From NCBI GenBank assembly GCA_007129635.1, contig SKVE01000266.1, forward strand, positions 1-12,642: a DNA stretch of 12,642 nucleotides, written 5' to 3'. A program made the translations under genes and the position numbers. Origin of the DNA: Planctomycetaceae bacterium. Lineage in GTDB: Bacteria > Planctomycetota > Planctomycetia > Pirellulales > Pirellulaceae. Positions 6,203 to 12,642 of this stretch are shown here, piece by piece; position 1 is the stretch's first letter, and every line of letters starts with the position of its first letter. The notes under the pieces are model-generated. The model worked only from the letters and a program-made list of their open reading frames with translations. It did no database searches and was not told the origin of the DNA.

Positions 6203-8355
6203 ACGGCGACTACGAAGACAGGATTTTGGAATCGGGTTTACAGGAGGTGCTGGGCGGCCAGTATCCGCCGGACCTGACTGCCAAGATCCTGCAGGAACTG
6301 GATCGCCGTCGCGTTTTTCCCGCCGAGTCGCCCGAACTGCTCGACTCGCCACCCGTGGTATCCTGGCCCGTTTCGCCCTTGACGCCCTCGGTATCGCCGG
6401 TGGCTGCGGTCGATCCGGCGGACCGACAGGCAACGCGCCGGGATGTGTCGGCGGGGACAGCAACCGGTGGTGTGGCAGCATCGGTCCGTTCTGTGACGGG
6501 TCGCCGCCGGTCGAACAGCCGCGTGATGGGTTGGAGCGTGGCCGTAGCGAGCGGAGTCTTGCTCGTACTGTTCGCTGCCGGGATCTATGTAAGTCGCACG
6601 GCCTGGGGACCACGCAGTCCTCTTTTGGTTCAATCGCCACCGTCTTCGGATGGCGTTCCCGTCGAATCGGAGCAGGCTGACAGCCAACTCGACTCGCTCC
6701 CGCATCGCGACATGCCGTCGCCGTGGGTGCCCGATACGGACTTCTCGTCGCCAGACGAATCGGCAGCCATCGCATCGGCCAGCAGACCGCCGTCTTCGCC
6801 GATTCAGGAAGCACACGTTGAGGATCGACCGGTGCCCGCCGAGGTTCGGAGCGAGCCGTGGGACGACGCGCGGATCATCGCCTTTGTCGATCAGATGCTC
6901 GACCAGCAATGGCGTCAGCATGGTGTTACGCCGGCCCCACCGCCCAATGACAGTCAGTGGTGTCAGCGTGTTTACCAGCGACTGGTCGGTCGGGATCCGA
7001 CCCCCGACGAATTGCGGCAGTTTCGGAACGAACCGTCCGGTCGGCGGCGAGCAGCCCTGGTAGATCGTCTGTTGGAGAGTGACGATTATGCGAGTTACTG
7101 GTCCGAGCGATGGGCGGATGCTTTGTTAGGTTCCGCCGCAAAGCAGCCGGACCGCTGGGGGATCGATCGGCAGGGTCTCGAACAGTACCTGGCCACCTCG
7201 ATGCAGGAAAATAAATCGTATGACCAACTGACTGCCGAATTGCTCTCGGCTTCGGGGTCGTCCGATCCGGAAGCGGTCGACCATGATGCAGCCGCCAACT
7301 TTCTGGTAGCCGCTTGGGGCAGAGAGGGTTCGATCGCAGCGACCGATCGGGTGTCACGGGTCTGGCTTGGCAAACAATTGGTATGTGCTCGTTGCCATGA
7401 TGATCCGTCCAGCGGTTGGAGCCAGGACGAGTTTTGGCAACTCAACGCGTTCTTTCAACAGATCAAGGTCCATCGCGGTCCCGAGGATCCGTTCGCTGTG
7501 GTGAAAGACGTCGACTTCCATGGCGGGACAGGCATTCCACAAGACGCAGAAATATTTTATCGCGGCCAGGATGGACGATTGCGAGCCGCCTATCCGGAGT
7601 TTGGCTCGCAGAGTATCCCCAGGAGCGGTTTGTTGACCGACGTTCATCGGCGGCAGGAACTGGCCCGATTGTTGACTCGTTCCGCCGACTTCCGTCGCGC
7701 GGCAGTCAACCGAGTTTGGGCGGGGTTGCTGCATTATGGTTTCATCGAACCGATCGACGGTGCCGGTCCGGATCATCGTCCATCGCATCCCGAATTGCTG
7801 GACGGCTTGAGTGAACAATTGGCGGCTCATGATTTCGACCTGAAACGCTTGACTCGCTGGATTATCTTGAGTCGTGCATTTGACGTCTCCGACCAACGGA
7901 CTGCGGAGAGTTGGATGGACACGCCGGAGACAGGGGGGACCCCTCTGTTCGCTCGTTTTTACACAGAACCTACCCGATCGATGGATCTACATCGCTCGTT
8001 GATGCTGGCCGTCCGCACGCGGCCCGCCGGATCGACGCTCCAGGCAAGTACCCTGGCCCGAAGATCCTGGACGCCTTCCAGTGTATCCATCCCGCAGATC
8101 ATCGACACGCAAGGCAGCGAATCCATGATCGGGCCGCCGTGGCTGGATCGCTTGGCGGTCAGTCCGATGTCGGCGGACCAGAAGGTCGAGCACTTGTTTC
8201 GCGCCGTACTGGATCGCAAGCCGACCGCCCGGGAAGCGACCGCCGCCAAGCTGGTGTTGGCCGATCGCATGAACGATCACCTGGCGGTACGCGAGTTATG
8301 GCAGATTTTGATCGCCAGCCGAAATCGCTCTGGTCCCCGGCCAAGTGGCGCATAA
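6199..8355 (+). CDS. Putative membrane anti-sigma factor fused to DUF1549/DUF1553 domains
   Basis: A 718-residue protein starting at ATG 6199 within the ATGA overlap; the frame is open further upstream, but this start fits coupling and the N-terminal motif. Layout: a short cytoplasmic N-terminus (about 1-108) with LQEVLGGQYPPDLTAKILQEL (14-34) and a Pro/Ser-rich stretch; one membrane helix (about 109-132); a disordered Ser/Pro/Asp stretch (about 138-222); a DUF1549/PSCyt2-like domain (about 224-425); and a DUF1553/PSD1-like domain (about 483-705, with RRQELARLLT, AAVNRVWAGLLHYGFIEPID and HPELLDGLSEQL). One CxxCH motif, C396-A-R-C399-H400, lies in the DUF1549 part; the usual following CHDHP is CHDDP here. 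The usual N-terminal PSCyt1 domain and a cleavable signal peptide are missing. Orientation with the large part outside is inferred. An anti-sigma role is inferred from coupling and topology, since no classic zinc anti-sigma (HxxxCxxC) motif is present. Confidence 0.85.
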   Translation: MNGDYEDRILESGLQEVLGGQYPPDLTAKILQELDRRRVFPAESPELLDSPPVVSWPVSPLTPSVSPVAAVDPADRQATRRDVSAGTATGGVAASVRSVTGRRRSNSRVMGWSVAVASGVLLVLFAAGIYVSRTAWGPRSPLLVQSPPSSDGVPVESEQADSQLDSLPHRDMPSPWVPDTDFSSPDESAAIASASRPPSSPIQEAHVEDRPVPAEVRSEPWDDARIIAFVDQMLDQQWRQHGVTPAPPPNDSQWCQRVYQRLVGRDPTPDELRQFRNEPSGRRRAALVDRLLESDDYASYWSERWADALLGSAAKQPDRWGIDRQGLEQYLATSMQENKSYDQLTAELLSASGSSDPEAVDHDAAANFLVAAWGREGSIAATDRVSRVWLGKQLVCARCHDDPSSGWSQDEFWQLNAFFQQIKVHRGPEDPFAVVKDVDFHGGTGIPQDAEIFYRGQDGRLRAAYPEFGSQSIPRSGLLTDVHRRQELARLLTRSADFRRAAVNRVWAGLLHYGFIEPIDGAGPDHRPSHPELLDGLSEQLAAHDFDLKRLTRWIILSRAFDVSDQRTAESWMDTPETGGTPLFARFYTEPTRSMDLHRSLMLAVRTRPAGSTLQASTLARRSWTPSSVSIPQIIDTQGSESMIGPPWLDRLAVSPMSADQKVEHLFRAVLDRKPTAREATAAKLVLADRMNDHLAVRELWQILIASRNRSGPRPSGA

Positions 8356-8426
8356 GCGGATACCAGCAATCTCAGGGTCGGAAAGTTTTGGGGGCAGATG
8401 CTTGAGGAACGAAGGTTGGAAAAGAA

Positions 8427-9443
8427 GTGTTGCAAAGATCTAACATAAATCGTTCGGGTTATACGTTGGTCGAGTTGCTGGTGGTGATCACGATCATCGG
8501 CGTCCTGATCGCATTGCTGCTGCCGGCGGTCCAATCGGCGCGCGAGGCGGCGCGTCGAGGCCAGTGCGCCAACAATTTGCGGCAATTGGGCTTGGCCTTG
8601 GCGAACTACGAAAGCACGTACCAGCGGCTGCCGGCCAGCACGATTCTGGATTTGTCGCTGACCACGACGACCAATAACTTGGCCTGGGGCGTTCATGGAA
8701 GGATCCTGGTGTTCCTGGAACAGAGCGCGCTGTATCAGGAAGTCGACTTGACCCAGCCTTGGGATTACCAAACGGCGATCGATGCATTGCAGATCTCGGT
8801 GTTTCGCTGCCCGAGCGACCCCGGAGCCTACCGTCTGCGCCATCCGGACGGAGGAAAATCGCGATTGTACCCGACGACCTACGGCTTCAACATGGGCACC
8901 TGGTTCGTCTACGATCCGCAGACGCGTCGTGGTGGTGATGGGATGTTCTTCCCGAACAGCCACCTGCCGTTGAGCGCCGTGCGGGACGGCACCAGCAACA
9001 CGCTCCTAGCCTCGGAGGTTCACGCATGGCAGCCGTACACTCGCAACGGGGGGCCTCCGACCACGGCGATCCCTCAAACGGCCGAAGACGCTGCGGCGAT
9101 CGTGCTGTCGGGCCCGGACTACAAGGACACCGGGCATACGGAATGGCCTGACGGCCGCGTCCACCACACCGGTTTTACCGCTGCCATGCCGCCTAACACA
9201 CGCGTGATGGTGACCATCGACGGCAATGTGGTCGATGCGGATTATAACTCCTGGCAGGAAGGCCGCGATGGCAACTTGGGCAACCCTACGTATGCCGTGA
9301 TCACGTCGCGGAGCCACCATCCGGGCGTGGTGCAATCGGTCTTTGTCGATGGATCGGTGCGCCCCGTGGCCGAAACGATCGACCGCGACGTCTGGCGCGC
9401 CTTGGCCACTCGGGCCGGGGGCGAGGTAATCCCCGAGTTCTGA
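8427..9443 (+). CDS. DUF1559 domain protein with type IV prepilin-like N-terminus
   Basis: A 338-residue protein. Residues 11-31 ([21 protein letters not shown]) are a class III (prepilin) signal: cleavage is expected after G11, with the conserved Glu at +5 of the mature protein. The following [31 protein letters not shown] (33-63) and the C-terminal [18 protein letters not shown] (297-314) are hallmarks of DUF1559 (PF07596), a family greatly expanded in planctomycetes and presumed to form envelope pseudopilins. Two cysteines (C47, C128) occur in the exported part. The start is GTG at 8427, with a purine-rich GGAAAAGAAG just upstream; the adjacent TTG 8430 is an alternative. It lies 71 bp after the sigma-partner gene on the same strand, with no terminator seen between them, so it may be the third gene of that operon. 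Confidence 0.93.
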   Translation: MLQRSNINRSGYTLVELLVVITIIGVLIALLLPAVQSAREAARRGQCANNLRQLGLALANYESTYQRLPASTILDLSLTTTTNNLAWGVHGRILVFLEQSALYQEVDLTQPWDYQTAIDALQISVFRCPSDPGAYRLRHPDGGKSRLYPTTYGFNMGTWFVYDPQTRRGGDGMFFPNSHLPLSAVRDGTSNTLLASEVHAWQPYTRNGGPPTTAIPQTAEDAAAIVLSGPDYKDTGHTEWPDGRVHHTGFTAAMPPNTRVMVTIDGNVVDADYNSWQEGRDGNLGNPTYAVITSRSHHPGVVQSVFVDGSVRPVAETIDRDVWRALATRAGGEVIPEF

Positions 9444-9486
9444 ACGAAACGGCCGCTTGACGGCCGCTCGCCCAGAGAGTAGCCTC

Positions 9487-9503
9487 GTGGACTTTGCGTC
9501 CAC
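9487..9503 (+). other. Perfect short hairpin upstream of uup
   Basis: GTGGAC and GTCCAC form a perfect 6-bp stem around TTTGC, ending 12 nt before the uup start codon. About 30 bp earlier, CGGCCG occurs twice around CTTGA and could form another GC stem just after the DUF1559 stop. Neither is followed by a T-run, so a standard intrinsic terminator is not supported. Possible roles are attenuating uup translation, mRNA end protection, or a dispersed palindrome. Confidence 0.4.
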
Positions 9504-9515
9504 CGTCAAGCCGCT

Positions 9516-11315
9516 ATGTCTTTGGTCACCCTGCAAGATTTGAGTATCCGCTTTCGCGGTCCCGTGCTGCTGGATTCGGTCCATTGTCAGATCCATCGGG
9601 GGCAGCGCATCGGGTTGCTGGGCCGCAATGGGACAGGCAAGTCGACGCTGTTGCGTATCTTGTCGGGAGATGTCGAACCGGACGGCGGCCAGGTGGTTTT
9701 TGCCCCGGGTGTCACGGTCGCCCGCTTGACGCAAGAGGTGCCGTCCGACATGCAGGGTCAGGTCCATGAGATCGTGGCCAGCGGCTTGGCGGACCACAGC
9801 GATCCGGAATCGGGCTGGCTGCGGCAGCAGCAAGTCGAACGGATCCTGTCGCGGATGAGTCTGGAGGGGCGAACCGCCTTCGAAACGCTGTCGTCGGGCA
9901 TGAAACGCCGCGTCCTGCTGGCGCGAGCACTGGTCGGCCAGCCGGACCTGCTGTTGCTGGACGAACCGACGAACCATCTGGACATCGAGGCGATCGAGTG
10001 GCTGGAAGGTTTCCTCGGCAATTGGTCATCGACCCTGATGTTCGTGACCCACGATCGGATGTTCCTGCGTCGATTGGCAGATCGGATCTTGGAACTGGAA
10101 CGCGGCCGATTGTACGATTGGTCGTGCGATTACGACACCTTTCTCAGCCGCAAAGAGGCGGCGCTGGTGGCGCAGGAGAAGCAGGAAGCCCTGTTCGACA
10201 AGCGATTGGCGGAGGAAGAAGTGTGGATCCGACAAGGCATCCGGGCGCGACGAACTCGCAACGAAGGCCGCGTGCGTGCCTTGCAAGAAATGCGAGTCCA
10301 GCGGCAACAGCGACAAAGCTCACCGGGCAAGGTCCGCATGCAGTTGCAGCAAACGGCACGCAGCGGGGTGCTGGTCATCGATGCAGAACAGATATCGTTC
10401 GCCTACGATGGCCGTCCCATCTTCCGCGATTTCTCGACGACCGTGATGCGCGGTGACAAAATCGGCATCATCGGCCCCAACGGCGTCGGTAAGACGACCT
10501 TGCTACGAGTCCTGCTGGGCCAGTTGACGCCTCAGCAGGGGAACGTCCGCTTGGGAACCAATTTGCAAATCGCCTATTTCGACCAGTTGCGCGCTCAATT
10601 GGAGGAAGAACAAACGGCGGAAGAAAGCGTAGCCGAAGGCAGCGATCATGTGCAGATCGGGGGCAAGTCGAAACATGTGCTGGGCTACCTGCAGGATTTT
10701 CTTTTCAGCCCCCAGCGAGCCAGGACCCCGGTCAAATTCTTATCCGGCGGCGAACGGAACCGATTGCTGCTAGCTCGGATGTTCGCCAAGCCCGCCAACG
10801 TGGTGGTGCTGGACGAGCCGACCAACGACTTGGACGCCGAAACCTTGGATCTGTTGGAAGAATTGCTGGTCGAGTACCAGGGGACGGTGCTGATGGTCAG
10901 CCACGATCGCCAGTTCCTGAACAACGTGGTGACCAGCACGATCGTCTTGGAAGATGGCCAAATCGCCGAGTACATCGGCGGGTATGACGATTGGCTGCGT
11001 CAGCGAGCCCAGCGGGAAGAGACGCAGCCCGCGGCGAAATCTACCAAGCCATCTGCGCGAGTTCCGGCAACCCGCACGTCAGATCGCGGCAATCGGCTGA
11101 GCTTCAAAGAACAGCAGGAGTTGGCCGCGTTGCCAGAGAGAATCGAACAGTTGGAGGCGGATATCGACACGCTGCACCAAGAGATGGCACGTCCCGAGTA
11201 CTATCGAAAAACGGGCGACGAACTGGCCGCCGATGCCAATCGTTTACGCGAGTGGGAAACACAGCTTCCGGAACTGTACCACCGCTGGGAACACCTGGAA
11301 TCCAGGACGGGATGA
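9516..11315 (+). CDS. uup: ABC-F family ATPase, Uup type
   Basis: A 599-residue protein with two ATP-binding cassettes and no membrane helices, hence a soluble ABC-F protein rather than a transporter. NBD1: Walker A GRNGTGKS (36-43), signature LSSGM (125-129, Ser in place of the usual first Gly), Walker B LLLLDE (145-150). The inter-domain linker (about 207-285) contains WIRQGIRARRTRNEGRVRAL (237-256), the hallmark of Uup. NBD2: Walker A GPNGVGKT (320-327), signature LSGGE (409-413), Walker B VVVLDE (429-434). The C-terminal region (about 528-596) is the charged coiled coil typical of Uup, preceded by a Pro/Thr-rich hinge. Uup in Escherichia coli binds branched DNA, affects precise transposon excision and interacts with ribosomes; the role here is inferred from that. 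The start is ATG 9516 without a clear Shine-Dalgarno. It converges with the EF-hand gene. Confidence 0.94.
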   Translation: MSLVTLQDLSIRFRGPVLLDSVHCQIHRGQRIGLLGRNGTGKSTLLRILSGDVEPDGGQVVFAPGVTVARLTQEVPSDMQGQVHEIVASGLADHSDPESGWLRQQQVERILSRMSLEGRTAFETLSSGMKRRVLLARALVGQPDLLLLDEPTNHLDIEAIEWLEGFLGNWSSTLMFVTHDRMFLRRLADRILELERGRLYDWSCDYDTFLSRKEAALVAQEKQEALFDKRLAEEEVWIRQGIRARRTRNEGRVRALQEMRVQRQQRQSSPGKVRMQLQQTARSGVLVIDAEQISFAYDGRPIFRDFSTTVMRGDKIGIIGPNGVGKTTLLRVLLGQLTPQQGNVRLGTNLQIAYFDQLRAQLEEEQTAEESVAEGSDHVQIGGKSKHVLGYLQDFLFSPQRARTPVKFLSGGERNRLLLARMFAKPANVVVLDEPTNDLDAETLDLLEELLVEYQGTVLMVSHDRQFLNNVVTSTIVLEDGQIAEYIGGYDDWLRQRAQREETQPAAKSTKPSARVPATRTSDRGNRLSFKEQQELAALPERIEQLEADIDTLHQEMARPEYYRKTGDELAADANRLREWETQLPELYHRWEHLESRTG

Positions 11316-11352
11316 TCCAGCACACTCAAGCGTGAACTCCAGCGCGACGGGG

Positions 11353-11367
11353 ACGAGAGTCGTTTTT
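11353..11367 (+). terminator. Weak candidate terminator of uup
   Basis: A short stem ACGA/TCGT with a GAG loop is followed by a run of five T (11363-11367), 38 nt after the uup stop. The stem is only 4 bp, extendable by G-U pairs, so this is a poor intrinsic terminator; it is the only candidate seen in the convergent 131-bp gap. Confidence 0.25.
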
Positions 11368-11446
11368 GGCAAGCAATGATCCACATGGAAAGCGGCTTGA
11401 CCGAAAACGACGCCCGCCCCCTTCCGTTGGCTGGGCAATTTGCGGA

Positions 11447-12481
11447 TCAGTCGCTGGCCGGTTTGGCCTTGGGCTGCTTGGGCTGCTTCTTGCGCTGGTC
11501 GGCTTCCTTCCTGGCCTTTGGCTCTTTCGGTTCGACGCGAGGCGCACGATCACGTTCCGGCTGAAGATCGGCTTCCACCTTTTCCTTCTGAGCCCATCGC
11601 TTCAGCATCTGATCGCGCATGGTCGCTGCTCGCTTCCAAGCGGCATCGGCCTGCTGGCGCGCTCGATCCATGTGTTTGGCGATTTCCGCACGCTGCTCGG
11701 CGGACATCCCAGCACCAAAGCCCGATCGGCCCGGCATCATCGGCGATTGTCCCCACTGCTGTCCCCAAGGTCCCCCTCCCCAGGGTGCGCCAGTTCGCGG
11801 CGGTTGCGCCATCGGGCCAGGTCCCCACGCTTGTCTTCCTCGAGGTGAACGGGGTGCTTCTGCAGTAGGACGCCCCGGACGGGTCATCCCTCGATGAAAC
11901 AATCGCATCCCCGCCGCAAACTCTTCGGGGCTCAATTTGCCGTCCTTATCGCGATCCATTCGGTCGAACCAGACCTGGGGATCCCATGCTCCCGGTGCTA
12001 GTTCCCTGGTTCTCGGTGCTCGCGCCGTTGCGTCGGGACGGCGTGCAGGCGTTGCCTGAGGTCGATCGGCGGGCCGTGGCCCCGCACCCGGTCGGGCATC
12101 TTGCGGTCGCCCACGTTCGCCCCGCGGCGAACCTTCCGCAGGCCCGAACCCGCGTTCCATCGGGGGGCGTCCCCAGCCTTGAGGCTCCGCATCACCGCGA
12201 GGGCCCCGTTGACGCATGGCGGCCTGGAATTCCTCCCGAGTCACCACTCCATCTTCGTTTTCGTCCGCTCGTTTGAGCATTTGTTTGACAAAATCCGGCG
12301 CTGAGTCGGGGATTTCGTCCAAAACAATCCGGCCGTCCTGGTTCGTATCCAATCGCTGGAACATCCGCTCCGCTCCCTGCGGTCCAGCCGGTCCAGGCCG
12401 CTGAGCATCAGCCGACTGGGCAACGCTGACCAGGCCGAGGGCCATCAGGCCACCAAACAGCATGGATAGCTTTCGAGTCAT
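11447..12481 (-). CDS. Secreted EF-hand calcium-binding protein, Pro/Gly/Arg-rich
   Basis: A 344-residue protein. ATG 12481 is chosen over an in-frame upstream ATG (12565) because AAGGAG (complement at 12491-12496) lies 9 nt before it and a typical signal peptide follows: MTRKLSMLFGGLMALGLVSV, with probable cleavage around AQSADA/Q (22-27). Three canonical 12-residue EF-hand loops are present: DTNQDGRIVLDE (45-56), DENEDGVVTREE (73-84) and DRDKDGKLSPEE (176-187), each with the D-x-D/N-x-D-G pattern and Glu at position 12. The first two form a normal pair; the third is isolated between two Pro/Gly/Arg-rich stretches (about 90-160 and 192-258). The C-terminal third has a charged helix (about 258-300) and a Lys/Glu/Pro tail. 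Likely role: Ca2+ binding in the periplasm or outside. No partner can be named. Confidence 0.88.
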   Translation of the reverse strand: MTRKLSMLFGGLMALGLVSVAQSADAQRPGPAGPQGAERMFQRLDTNQDGRIVLDEIPDSAPDFVKQMLKRADENEDGVVTREEFQAAMRQRGPRGDAEPQGWGRPPMERGFGPAEGSPRGERGRPQDARPGAGPRPADRPQATPARRPDATARAPRTRELAPGAWDPQVWFDRMDRDKDGKLSPEEFAAGMRLFHRGMTRPGRPTAEAPRSPRGRQAWGPGPMAQPPRTGAPWGGGPWGQQWGQSPMMPGRSGFGAGMSAEQRAEIAKHMDRARQQADAAWKRAATMRDQMLKRWAQKEKVEADLQPERDRAPRVEPKEPKARKEADQRKKQPKQPKAKPASD

Positions 12482-12582
12482 CACAATGATCTCCTTCACA
12501 GAAATGGTTGGGCGTGAGTCTACAAGTAACATAAACCGTAACGCGCCCGTAGAGTTTCGATCCACTCGAATCGAAGTGCGAA

Positions 12583-12642
12583 GTGGTGGAGTGGAGGAGT
12601 GGAGGAGTGGAGGAGTGGAGGAGTGGTGGAGTGGTGGAGTGG
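12583..12642. repeat. 8-bp tandem repeat (GTGGWGGA)n running off the right edge
   Basis: Seven complete 8-bp units and four more bases: one GTGGTGGA, four GTGGAGGA, two GTGGTGGA, then GTGG at the window end. The G-rich strand is nearly all purine apart from T. The array lies about 100 bp upstream of the EF-hand gene start. Its full length is unknown because it is cut by the window. Confidence 0.95.

Noticed and set aside
6310..6400. A classic zinc-binding anti-sigma motif (HxxxCxxC) in the sigma partner.
   Set aside because: No Cys is present in the cytoplasmic N-terminus, so any anti-sigma action would need another type of contact.
9006..9977. A 323-codon minus-strand frame across the DUF1559/uup junction.
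   Set aside because: It is antisense to two well-supported genes and has no recognisable motif.
12482..12565. An upstream in-frame ATG adding 28 residues to the EF-hand protein.
   Set aside because: It would bury the signal peptide, while a strong AAGGAG sits correctly for ATG 12481.
12556..12575. Inverted repeat TTCGAT/ATCGAA next to the 8-bp array.
   Set aside because: Arms of only 6 bp in DNA that is rich in CGAT words; likely chance.

Overview
The window looks like chromosomal DNA of a planctomycete, most likely a member of the Pirellulales. The argument rests on family content: a prepilin-like DUF1559 protein, a protein with the planctomycete domains DUF1549 and DUF1553, a secreted ThuA-like protein, a secreted Pro/Gly-rich EF-hand protein, and short intergenic repeats containing CCCGAAGCGTAAGC. 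The DNA is moderately GC-rich and very rich in GATC. Gene density is high. No RNA genes, insertion sequences, CRISPR arrays or phage genes were recognised, and no gene-free stretch exceeds 300 bases.

Left part (1-5456), all on the minus strand and listed in transcription order: a 677-residue membrane protein with a very acidic/polar Gln-Gly-Ser-Glu linker and a DUF4129 tail; ribosomal protein bS18 (rpsR), with its own likely promoter and a hairpin in its leader; a hotdog-fold acyl-CoA thioesterase whose start appears to overlap the end of rpsR; a Fur-family metal-responsive regulator with a good promoter that carries an operator-like dyad; a secreted ThuA-domain protein; and the first 253 codons of an aldose 1-epimerase that runs off the left edge.

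Middle part (5457-9443), plus strand: after a 224-bp divergent intergenic region, an ECF sigma factor overlaps by ATGA a single-pass membrane protein. The N-terminus of that protein is a short putative anti-sigma segment, and its exported part is a DUF1549/DUF1553 module with one CxxCH motif. A DUF1559 prepilin-like protein follows 71 bp later. The three genes look like one signalling unit: cytoplasmic sigma factor, membrane-spanning partner with a possible haem-binding sensor domain, and an envelope pseudopilin. This is the most interesting part of the window.

Right part (9444-12642): an Uup-type ABC-F ATPase on the plus strand converges on a secreted three-EF-hand protein on the minus strand. 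Upstream of the EF-hand gene, an 8-bp tandem repeat of GTGGAGGA/GTGGTGGA runs to the right edge.
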